A stretch of 64,000 nucleotides of DNA, taken from assembly GCF_000220835.1 (NCBI RefSeq), contig NZ_GL985606.1:324106-388105 (forward strand), read 5' to 3'. Positions 26,798 through 34,142 of this stretch are shown here, one piece after another. The stretch comes from Actinomyces sp. oral taxon 448 str. F0400. GTDB lineage: Bacteria; Actinomycetota; Actinomycetes; Actinomycetales; Actinomycetaceae. The translations under genes and the position numbers were made by a program. The notes beneath the pieces are model-generated. The model was not told the origin of the DNA and made no database searches. It was given only the letters and a program-made list of their open reading frames with translations. Position 1 is the stretch's first letter. Each line of letters opens with the position of its first letter.

Positions 26798-27798
26798 TGA
26801 GGCTCCTGAGCTCGGTGTTGTTGCATACGGCCCCACAGGTGCTCGCGGGCGGTCAGCTCCTCGTAGTCCCTCCGCGCCACCAGTTTCTCGGCCTCGGCGG
26901 CGGAGTATTCGAAGCGTTCGACGTTCGCAGGGGCGTCGTGAGTCGTGATCGTGACGATCTCCCAACGGTCTGAGCGCGGAGCCCTCGCTGACGTATAGGT
27001 CCCGTCGTGCACCCGGACGATGCGGCCGAGCTGTTCGATCATCAGTCGCCCCGGCTCCTCCACCACGACACCGTGGGGGAACCAGCGGTAAATCCCGAGG
27101 AGGTCGTGCCCGCTCCCGGACCCCTCCATCCGGACGGCGACCGACGCCCCCCTGTCCGATCCGAACCACTGCGTCACGTCCAACGACGTTCCGGCCAGCA
27201 TATCGAGGCCATCGGCGAGCACCTGATCATCCAGCATGATGCGGCCCTCCCCGCACCAGCTCGTATTGTCGGAGGGCTGTACGCCGACGACGAGTCCCAC
27301 GAGTTCTCGGGCCCCCTTGGGCAGGGAGATCTCAACGGGTTGGCCGAAGGGGGGCTTGGAGACGGTGAACGCCGCTGCGAGATAGGGAGTCTCGCACACG
27401 CGACGGTAGTCGATGGAGGCTCCGAAGGGAACGGGAGCCGAGAACTCGTTGACGACATTCATCCGCAGGTGCTCCCGAGCGGAGATCGGCCACATGAGCG
27501 TCACGGTTGACCCCGAGCTCTCCGCATATCGGGACCGCATCGGGGACACTCGGCCATGGGTGAGACCGGCGAGATCGGCAATGGGTACGTCCATCGCCGG
27601 CTCAGTAAGATCGTCGGAGTACACGAGGAGCCTTTGCGCGCGCACCGATACGGGTCCGTACGGCGCCACCGACAGATTGATACTGCTGGTCGTGACGGGG
27701 CCGGTGACATCGAAGATGGTCGCGGTTCGCCCTGCCGGCAGGTTGTCCGAGAAAATGATCGTACGCGTTTCCCGATGCGGATAAACGGTGGTGGTCAA
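26794..27798 (-). CDS. DUF2961 / GH172-like jelly-roll protein (RiPP cluster)
   Basis: About 334 residues, soluble, rich in beta-strand patterns. The first half fits the DUF2961 pattern: NLPAGRTATIFDVTGP, VPIADLAGL, then MWPISAREHLRMNVVNE and GASIDYRR. The second half has GLVVGVQPSDNTSWCGEG and IYRWF where family members have a WWGEG block and GLYRF. The catalytic-site GTEDYF block appears as GTSLDVTQWF, so one of the two acidic residues used by GH172 fructo/arabinofuranosidases seems lost. Role in the cluster unknown; it may bind rather than cleave. TTG at 27798, overlapping the P450 stop (TTGA) with GGAG upstream, is the preferred start; an in-frame upstream start at 27846 is possible. Confidence 0.55.
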   Translation of the reverse strand: MTTTVYPHRETRTIIFSDNLPAGRTATIFDVTGPVTTSSINLSVAPYGPVSVRAQRLLVYSDDLTEPAMDVPIADLAGLTHGRVSPMRSRYAESSGSTVTLMWPISAREHLRMNVVNEFSAPVPFGASIDYRRVCETPYLAAAFTVSKPPFGQPVEISLPKGARELVGLVVGVQPSDNTSWCGEGRIMLDDQVLADGLDMLAGTSLDVTQWFGSDRGASVAVRMEGSGSGHDLLGIYRWFPHGVVVEEPGRLMIEQLGRIVRVHDGTYTSARAPRSDRWEIVTITTHDAPANVERFEYSAAEAEKLVARRDYEELTAREHLWGRMQQHRAQEPQ

Positions 27799-28982
27799 CC
27801 TGCACTCCGAGAAAGGCGGGTGATTCTCGTCGGAAGCCGATCCCACGACGAGAAGCAGAACGAGGGGTGGCGCACCGCCGGACCCGCTGACTCGAATGCG
27901 AGACGACGATCGCGTATGAAGGCCACGACGACTGCCAGAAGACTGCGCGCAACAGTCTCACCAAGGCAGCTGTGCCGACCCCAGCCGAAGGCGAGCAGCG
28001 GCCGGCCGTCGTTCTCGGGTCGGAACACGGCTCCCGCGGGGAAGACCGAGCGATCTCGCTGAGCCGCCGCGAGGACTGGTACGACGAGACTCCCGTCGGG
28101 GACGATGCGACCGCCGACCTCCTGCTCACCGACGGCAAGACGACCGAGAGCCGACGTCGGCGGATTCAGGCGCAGAATCTCATTCACAGCGGCGTTCACG
28201 TCGCCGCCCGCATCCAGGAACTGCGGCAGGCCGGGCTCGGAGGAGAACGTCTGGAAGGTATTGCACAGGGCTCGCGCCAATGTTCGCACGGAGGCGCGAG
28301 AGAGCCACACGAGAGCCCACGCCGCGTCGGGGGCCGACCATCCGCGGGAGAGGAGACCCGCCATCAATCCGGACTGCGCATCGGTCAGAGCGGCAGTCAC
28401 ACGCTGATGGAGCACGGTGTCGGTGATACGACGACCGCCGTCACGAATCCACGCCTCGTACACGGCGGTCACACCCGCGGGAACGCCGAGGAGCAACGAC
28501 ATCGACGTCGTCGACAACGACAGGGCCGTCTCGGACAGATCGACGCACTCCGTCACAGCGAGCCGGGTCTCGAGCTCTTGGAAGAGGGAGGCGTCCTCCT
28601 CGAAGGCCGCAGGGAGCTCGTCCAGACCCTGACGAAGGGACTTACGGATGCCGCGGGACTCCTTGTCCTCTCGGAATGAGAGAAGGGACGGCGGAAGGGC
28701 GCTGCCGCCTCCCTTGGTGCTGGCGCCGCCCCGACCGCGCACAGTTTCGAGAAGGATGCGTTCACCACTGGAGGTGAAACTCACGCCGTCCTGAAGTATG
28801 GAACGTGCTTGCTCATAAGCGCCCACCAGCGTCCATTGAGTGCCCTCCACAGTGATGACAGCACTGCCGACACCTGCGAGATCGTCCCACATCCTCGGTG
28901 CGTCCGCGTACCATTCGGGACTCTTAATATCCCAGTTATGTGCAACCACGGATGCGTTCGTCAAAATTGGCTCACCAACCAC
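27795..28982 (-). CDS. Cytochrome P450 (RiPP cluster)
   Basis: About 395 residues, soluble bacterial class. The heme-binding loop FGWGRHSCLG gives the Cys ligand near residue 338, and ExxR is EILR near 267. The I-helix, usually AGxET/DT, reads WLSRASVRTL, so the acid-alcohol pair that activates oxygen appears replaced by Ser and Val. It probably oxidises the peptide, but may use peroxide or catalyse a non-standard reaction. Start uncertain: GTG at 28982, or TTG at 28964, which overlaps the stop of the small membrane gene (TTGA) behind GGTGAG. Its own stop overlaps the next gene's TTG. Confidence 0.88.
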   Translation of the reverse strand: MVGEPILTNASVVAHNWDIKSPEWYADAPRMWDDLAGVGSAVITVEGTQWTLVGAYEQARSILQDGVSFTSSGERILLETVRGRGGASTKGGGSALPPSLLSFREDKESRGIRKSLRQGLDELPAAFEEDASLFQELETRLAVTECVDLSETALSLSTTSMSLLLGVPAGVTAVYEAWIRDGGRRITDTVLHQRVTAALTDAQSGLMAGLLSRGWSAPDAAWALVWLSRASVRTLARALCNTFQTFSSEPGLPQFLDAGGDVNAAVNEILRLNPPTSALGRLAVGEQEVGGRIVPDGSLVVPVLAAAQRDRSVFPAGAVFRPENDGRPLLAFGWGRHSCLGETVARSLLAVVVAFIRDRRLAFESAGPAVRHPSFCFSSWDRLPTRITRLSRSAG

Positions 28983-29101
28983 GTCCAGTTGAAGGCGATG
29001 AACACGATGATTCCGCCTCCGATCAGGACGATCCGTCTGATCAGCTTCAGTCGTCGCTTACGTTCGTAACGCCGGTCCTCTTCCAGTTCCTGATCGGTCA
29101 C
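28961..29101 (-). CDS. Small single-pass membrane protein (RiPP cluster)
   Basis: A 46-residue frame with GTG start. The N-terminal half is very charged (TDQELEEDRRYERKRRLKLI), followed by one hydrophobic helix (IVLIGGGIIVFIAFNW) and the end TWLVSQF. It lies between the precursor stop (46 bp upstream) and the P450, whose reading frame overlaps its last codons. Charge distribution predicts the N-terminus inside the cell. Coding is supported by position, coupling and a coherent topology, not by homology. It could be an immunity peptide, a membrane anchor for the modifying enzymes, or part of the exporter. Confidence 0.6.
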   Translation of the reverse strand: MTDQELEEDRRYERKRRLKLIRRIVLIGGGIIVFIAFNWTWLVSQF

Positions 29102-29147
29102 AGGGCTGTCCTATCGAGAAATTGCGGGCTGAAACGGCACAATCGTG

Positions 29148-29474
29148 TCAGCAGGGGCAGCAGCAACAGCAGGCGACGGTCAAACCATCCTCCGGAACGG
29201 AGGTGTCGAGCTCCTCCTCCAGATCGGGCAGACCGATGCGCAGATGCGCACCGTTCTCATCGTGATGCACGGCGTAGTCCCAATCCTCGAGTTCGGCATC
29301 CAGGGCCGCCGTCGCAATAGAGCCACTCGCGAGTGCACCCGCCTGCTCGAGTGTCTCCGAGGGAGAGGAGGTCAGAACCTCGCGGTACGCATCGTCCGCA
29401 TAAGCCCGGCCCATGACGCGAGCCAGGGCCTTCTCATCGAACTGAACATCGCCCTGGGACTCATGATCGACCAT
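29148..29474 (-). CDS. RiPP precursor peptide, NHLP-type leader with poly-Cys core
   Basis: 108 residues. The leader (about 14-85) resembles the nitrile-hydratase-alpha type: ALARVMGRAYADDAYREVL, then a Pro and TLEQAG, and later HLRIGLPDLEEE. The C-terminus is EDGLTVACCCCCPC: five Cys in a row, Pro, and a final Cys; there is no other Cys in the protein. Together with the fused YcaO and SagB enzymes, this predicts up to six thiazoles, five contiguous. AAGGAAG sits 4 bp before the ATG. First gene of the cluster, 61 nt after a clear promoter. The leader cleavage site is not obvious and no dedicated protease is in the cluster. Confidence 0.88.
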   Translation of the reverse strand: MVDHESQGDVQFDEKALARVMGRAYADDAYREVLTSSPSETLEQAGALASGSIATAALDAELEDWDYAVHHDENGAHLRIGLPDLEEELDTSVPEDGLTVACCCCCPC

Positions 29475-29534
29475 TGTTCTTCCTTACGCACTAGGGGTCA
29501 GGGTCTAAGAAGCGTCGACGCGATCAACGGGTGC

Positions 29535-29563
29535 AGTGTATGTGAAAAACCGACGTGCGTCAA
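29535..29563 (-). promoter_or_regulatory. Sigma70-type promoter of the RiPP cluster
   Basis: On the minus strand TTGACG (29558-29563) and TACACT (29535-29540) are separated by 17 bp. Transcription should begin near 29528, giving a leader of about 55 nt before the precursor ATG at 29474. It is the only strong promoter seen in the cluster; all later genes overlap or lie within 50 bp, so one transcript is likely. Confidence 0.7.
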
Positions 29564-29695
29564 CGCCTCGTCCGCACGTGATCGCTTCGGCTCGTCCTGC
29601 ATCGCGAAAGAAGCAGGATACTGACCTCAAGGTCGAAAAGCGCAGCTGCAAGCCGCTCGCATCTTGGCCTTCCGGGCGCACGGCCGCTCGCACCC

Positions 29696-31249
29696 TCACC
29701 CCTCGTCGTCGCGCGCCGCCCACCACGAGCGCAGCGCCTGACGCGCCAGCTCCTCGCCCATCGGCCCCTTCTCCATGCGCAGATCCATGAGGAAGCGGTA
29801 GGCCTCGCCCACCACCGGCCCCGGCTCGATGCCGAGCTCATCCATGATTTGCCGGCCGTCCAGATCCGGGCGGATGGCCGCCAGTTCCTCGGCTTGACGC
29901 AGCGCCGCGATCCGCGCTTCGAGATCGTCGTAGGCGGCGTCGAGCATGCGGGCTTTGCGCTTGTTGCGCGTGGTCACATCCGCGCGGGTGAGCCGATGGA
30001 GCCGCTCAAGCAGCTCTCCGGCGTCGGTCACGTAGCGCCGTACCGCTGAGTCCGACCAGCCCGCATCGGCGTACCCGTGGAAGCGCAGATGCAGCTCGAC
30101 CAGTCGAGAGACGTCTTTGATGGTCTGCTTGTCGAAGCGCAGCGCGCGCAACCGCTTCTTCGTCATGCGCGCCCCCACATGGTCGTGACCGTGGAAGGTC
30201 ACGGTGCCGTTGGGCAGGAATCGCCGCGTGACCGGCTTGCCAACGTCGTGCATGATCGCGGCCAGACGCAGCACGAGGTCGGGGGCGGGCACCGGGCCGT
30301 CGGCCCTCGTCTCCAGGCCCATGGCCTGGTCGAGGACGGTCAGGGTGTGCTCATAGACGTCCTTATGGCGATGGTGCTCATCGACCGTCTCCCGCAGGGC
30401 GGCCAGCTCGGGCAGAACGACGTCGGCCAGCCCGGTGTGCACCAGGAGCTCGAGCCCGCGCCGCGGCCACGGCGAGACCAGCAGGCGCTCCAGCTCGGCG
30501 CGCACGCGCTCGACCGAAACGATCTCCAGGCGCGGAGCCATCCGAGTCATGGCATTCATAACGTCCATCTCGACGTCGAAACCCAGCTGAGCGGAGAAGC
30601 GCGCGGCCCGCATCATGCGCAGCGGATCGTCGTCGAAGGACTGCACGGCGCTCACGGGCGTGCGCAGCACCCCGGCGCGCAGATCGGCCAGGCCCCCGTG
30701 GGGGTCGACGAGCACGAGGTCGGGCAGCCGCAGCGCCATCGCGTTGACGGTGAAGTCGCGGCGGGTGAGATCACCGGACAGAGTGTCCCCGTAGGCCACA
30801 GCCGGCTTGCGCGAGTCGACCTCGTACTCCTCAGTGCGGTAAGTCGTGACCTCGACGACGACACCGCCTCTGCGTGCCCCGATCGTGCCGAAGTTCCTGC
30901 CGACGTCCCAGCAGGCGTCGCCCCACGCGCTCAGGATCTCCTCGGTCTGCTCCGGTCGGGCCGAGGTCGTGCAGTCCAGATCGTGGGGCATGACACCCAA
31001 GAACGCGTCACGTACGGGTCCGCCCACGAGGGAGAGCTCGTGCCCGGCGCGAATGAACAGATTCCCCAGGGTCGCTAACGACGGCGGCAGCTCACGCAGC
31101 GCATGACGGGCGGCCGGCGTCAGACCGCCGGCGTCGGGAGGATCGTCGAGGAGCGCGCGCTCCACGACATCGGGGGCGGGAGCCCGGTCCGGCGCGGCGG
31201 ACGAACCGGAAGAGGAGGCAGGGGCGGAGGAGGCGGCGGGGTCAGTCAT
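29696..31249 (-). CDS. cca: CCA tRNA nucleotidyltransferase
   Basis: A 517-residue enzyme that adds or repairs the 3' CCA of tRNAs (the tRNA genes here lack an encoded full CCA). The class II nucleotidyltransferase head is LVGGPVRDAFLG with the metal-binding DLD in HDLDCT, then GDLTRRDFTVNAMAL and RMMRAARFSAQLGFD. A C-terminal HD phosphohydrolase domain has MHDVGKP near 332 and HDHVGA. The N-terminal 30 residues are Ala/Ser-rich. Start at 31249 or GTG at 31291; neither has a ribosome binding site, and the divergent nudix gene is only 26-68 bp away. The cca/nudix/DUF6049/murJ order is conserved in actinobacteria. Confidence 0.95.
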   Translation of the reverse strand: MTDPAASSAPASSSGSSAAPDRAPAPDVVERALLDDPPDAGGLTPAARHALRELPPSLATLGNLFIRAGHELSLVGGPVRDAFLGVMPHDLDCTTSARPEQTEEILSAWGDACWDVGRNFGTIGARRGGVVVEVTTYRTEEYEVDSRKPAVAYGDTLSGDLTRRDFTVNAMALRLPDLVLVDPHGGLADLRAGVLRTPVSAVQSFDDDPLRMMRAARFSAQLGFDVEMDVMNAMTRMAPRLEIVSVERVRAELERLLVSPWPRRGLELLVHTGLADVVLPELAALRETVDEHHRHKDVYEHTLTVLDQAMGLETRADGPVPAPDLVLRLAAIMHDVGKPVTRRFLPNGTVTFHGHDHVGARMTKKRLRALRFDKQTIKDVSRLVELHLRFHGYADAGWSDSAVRRYVTDAGELLERLHRLTRADVTTRNKRKARMLDAAYDDLEARIAALRQAEELAAIRPDLDGRQIMDELGIEPGPVVGEAYRFLMDLRMEKGPMGEELARQALRSWWAARDDEG

Positions 31250-31317
31250 CGGTCCAAGCCTGCCACGCGGAACCTTCGACGGCCGACCCACTCAGCCGAA
31301 CCGCCTAGAGTGTCCCT

Positions 31318-31827
31318 ATGCCGTCTCACCGCACTCGCAAGCCCCGCGCCGGCGCGCCGGCGCGGCGCGCGAGTGCGCGTCCGCTACCGGTCATCGACGA
31401 GACCAGTGCGGGCGGACTGGTGATCGCCGTTCGGGGGGGCCGCGCGGTCACCGCGGTCATCGCGCGCCGCAATCGCGGCGGCCGTCTCGAGTGGTGCCTG
31501 CCCAAGGGCCACCTCGAGGGATCGGAAACCGCTGAGGAGGCGGCCGTGCGCGAGATCGCCGAGGAGACGGGCATCTCCGGTCGGGTTCTGCGTCACCTGG
31601 CCACCATCGACTACTGGTTCGCGGGGGACGACCACCGCGTTCACAAGATCGTCCACCACTTCCTGCTCGAAGCGCTCGGAGGTTGGCTCACCACGGACAA
31701 CGACCCCGACCATGAGGCCGAGGAGGTCGAATGGGTGGACCTCGACGACGTCTCCCGCCGTCTGGCCTACCCCAATGAGCGGCGCATCGTGGCCGCCGCC
31801 CGTGAGATTCTCGTGGGGGACGGGTGA
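31318..31827 (+). CDS. NUDIX hydrolase
   Basis: A 169-residue protein. The Nudix box GHLEGSETAEEAAVREIAEE followed by TGI matches Gx5Ex7REUXEEXGU completely, so Mg-dependent diphosphate hydrolysis is expected. A basic, Ala-rich N-terminal 25 residues precede the domain. Substrate unknown; the position opposite cca and before the DUF6049-murJ pair matches Rv3908 of Mycobacterium tuberculosis. Its stop overlaps the GTG start of the next gene, so it is the first gene of a nudix-DUF6049-murJ operon. No ribosome binding site; probably leaderless. Confidence 0.93.
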   Translation: MPSHRTRKPRAGAPARRASARPLPVIDETSAGGLVIAVRGGRAVTAVIARRNRGGRLEWCLPKGHLEGSETAEEAAVREIAEETGISGRVLRHLATIDYWFAGDDHRVHKIVHHFLLEALGGWLTTDNDPDHEAEEVEWVDLDDVSRRLAYPNERRIVAAAREILVGDG

Positions 31828-34142
31828 ACCCGCTCAGGTTCCGCTCTCGTCCTCGTCGCTCCCCGGTGCGCCTGCTGGCCACCGTGGTCGCAGCGGTCGC
31901 CCTGCTCGCCTGCATCACCGGGCTCGGCACCACCACCGCGGCATGGGCCGTTCCCGCTCCTTCGACCGCGCAGGACTCGGCCGAGCCGGCCGCAGCCCAG
32001 ATGATCGACGGCCGGGTGACGCTCTCGATCGACTCGCTGTCCCCCGAGGTCGTCGGTTCCGGGCAGGACGTGACGGTCTCAGGAACCATCGCCAACGGCA
32101 CCGACCGGACTCTGGAGCGCATGTCCGCGACCGTACAGGCGCAGAACGGCACCGAGATCACCGTGACCGGCCTGAAATCATGGCTGGCCGATGAGACCGA
32201 TACGGCCATGAGCAAGGTCCACACCGGCGACCTCGGCGTCCGAGTGGCCCCTGGCGAGGTGCAGACCTTCTCCATCGACCTCGCCGCGGACGACCTGCCC
32301 TTCGGAGAAGCGGATCAGTGGGGCCCTCGCGGCCTTCAGCTGACGCTGTCCCAAGGAGGGGACCTCATTGCCCAGGACCGCACGATCCTGGTGTGGGACG
32401 CGGGCGCTCAGGCCAGCCGGTCGCATACGACGACCATCATTCCGGTGACCGCCTCCCCCGCGGATATGTCCCTCCTGACCACCGGTGCGGATCCGCCCTC
32501 CCGGGACGCGCTGGCCGACCTGCGCACTCGAATCGCCTCTCTGCTCGCACTCGCCGGCGACGGCGTCGTTCTCGCCGTGGACCCGGCCCTGCTCCACGCC
32601 CTCGGAGTGACCGAGGAAACGCTGACCGCTACGACATCCTCAGCGAGCGCCAGCCCCTCCGCCTCCGGCGGTGCCGGGGACGGAGGGACAAGCTCCGCCT
32701 CAGCTCCATCGGCCCAGCCGTCCCAATCGGCTCAGGCACCACCCTCGCCATCGTCATCATCGTCAGCGGATCCGACGGCCGCTGCCTCCCCTTCAGGATC
32801 CACTCCGAGCGCCCAGCGCAGTCCCGGGCAGACCATCGCCAACGCTCTCACGCGGGCCCTCGCGGCCGGTGACGTCGTCGCCCTGCCGTGGGCGGATGTC
32901 GACGTCAGCGCTCTAGCCCACCTGGATGAAACCGATCTGCTCTCCGATGCCGCGACCCGCACGGGAACCTCGGAGGTCGTGGAGGCGGGCGCCCCGACAT
33001 CGCTGACCTGGCTCGCCGGCGACCTGGACGCCACGACGCTGTCCACCCTGCCGGACTCGACGACGACCATCGTCACCTCCCCGGGCGACCTGCCGGTGAC
33101 GGCGGATCTGACGTACACGCCTTCGGAGGTGACGAGTATCGGCTCGCGTACTGTCTTGACACCCGATGAGGACCTGTCGGACGCGCTCGGCGGCACACTG
33201 AGGACCGGCGAATCCTCGACCGCCCTTTCCGACCTGGACGCCACCCAGCTGCTGCGCGGCGAGACGGCGATCCTCACGCGTCAGGCCCCCGCGATAAGTC
33301 GCTCCGTCGTGGTGACCCTGGACCGCACCGCGGCTGCAAGCATCGATGCCGATAGGCTCGCCAGGCGCCTGAAAGCGCTGCAGGACTCCTCCTGGACCTC
33401 GCCCCAGGGTCTGAAGGCGCTGACCGCCGAGGCCCGCGCCCAGCAGGACGGCGGAACGCGGGCGTCGCGCGAGGACGTGCCCGATCAAATCGACGGCGAC
33501 GACGAGGTGCCGGCCTCCGATCTCGCCGCCGCGCGCACGAGCAAGGAGTACCTCGATTCGGTGACCTCGATCCTCACCGACCCTCAGACGGTGATCGGCT
33601 CCGCCTCCGAGGTGGTGGAGCGCACCGCCTCGGCCGTGTGGCGCTCGGATCCGGCCGGTCGCACGACCATGGCCGGCTCCGCCCGGGAGCGGGGCACCGC
33701 CGTGACCACGAGGCTCACGGCGGTGCCGTCACGGACGATCAATCTGATCGCCGCCGAGGCCAACCTGCCGGTGCGCATCACCTCGTCCCTGGACCAGGAC
33801 GCCACCGTCATGGTCCGTCTGCGGTCGAGCTCCGCTCGACTGCAGACGGTCGAAGACGTCACACTGACCGTTCCGGCGGACGGTCAGGCGACCGCCACCG
33901 TACCGGTCAAAGCGGTGGGCAGCGGAGACGTCGACCTGACCATCATGCTGCTGGCGGCCGACGGCACCGCCGTCGGCGCACCGCAGAACGTTCATATGCG
34001 CGTGCACGCCGACTGGGAGACCAGGGGCACCCGAGTCATGGGCGCCGGACTCGTCATCCTGCTCATCGGGGGCATCGTGCGAACCGTGCGCCGCGGGCGA
34101 CGCACCGCGACGCCCACCCCCAGCATCGAGGAGAAGACATGA
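31824..34142 (+). CDS. DUF6049-type secreted/membrane protein
   Basis: A 772-residue protein with a signal peptide (basic start, hydrophobic LLATVVAAVALLACITGLG, likely cut after AWA near 41), a long extracellular part and one C-terminal membrane helix (MGAGLVILLIGGIV near 737-750) ending in a basic tail. A Ser/Ala/Pro-rich linker lies near 268-340. GTG start overlaps the nudix stop (GTGA) and the stop overlaps the murJ ATG, so it is translationally locked between them. The same neighbour (Rv3909) precedes mviN in mycobacteria. Function unknown; context suggests a role in envelope assembly with MurJ. Confidence 0.85.
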   Translation: MNPLRFRSRPRRSPVRLLATVVAAVALLACITGLGTTTAAWAVPAPSTAQDSAEPAAAQMIDGRVTLSIDSLSPEVVGSGQDVTVSGTIANGTDRTLERMSATVQAQNGTEITVTGLKSWLADETDTAMSKVHTGDLGVRVAPGEVQTFSIDLAADDLPFGEADQWGPRGLQLTLSQGGDLIAQDRTILVWDAGAQASRSHTTTIIPVTASPADMSLLTTGADPPSRDALADLRTRIASLLALAGDGVVLAVDPALLHALGVTEETLTATTSSASASPSASGGAGDGGTSSASAPSAQPSQSAQAPPSPSSSSSADPTAAASPSGSTPSAQRSPGQTIANALTRALAAGDVVALPWADVDVSALAHLDETDLLSDAATRTGTSEVVEAGAPTSLTWLAGDLDATTLSTLPDSTTTIVTSPGDLPVTADLTYTPSEVTSIGSRTVLTPDEDLSDALGGTLRTGESSTALSDLDATQLLRGETAILTRQAPAISRSVVVTLDRTAAASIDADRLARRLKALQDSSWTSPQGLKALTAEARAQQDGGTRASREDVPDQIDGDDEVPASDLAAARTSKEYLDSVTSILTDPQTVIGSASEVVERTASAVWRSDPAGRTTMAGSARERGTAVTTRLTAVPSRTINLIAAEANLPVRITSSLDQDATVMVRLRSSSARLQTVEDVTLTVPADGQATATVPVKAVGSGDVDLTIMLLAADGTAVGAPQNVHMRVHADWETRGTRVMGAGLVILLIGGIVRTVRRGRRTATPTPSIEEKT

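Noticed and set aside
21463-29563. Thiopeptide, lanthipeptide or lasso peptide assignment
   Set aside because: No LanB/LanC, no pyridine-forming enzyme, no asparagine-synthetase-like cyclase and no Ser/Thr-rich core. Only azole chemistry is supported.
29145-29624. Plus-strand frame opposite the precursor
   Set aside because: No domain or ribosome binding site; it mirrors the GC bias of the coding strand. The minus frame has leader similarity, promoter and RBS.
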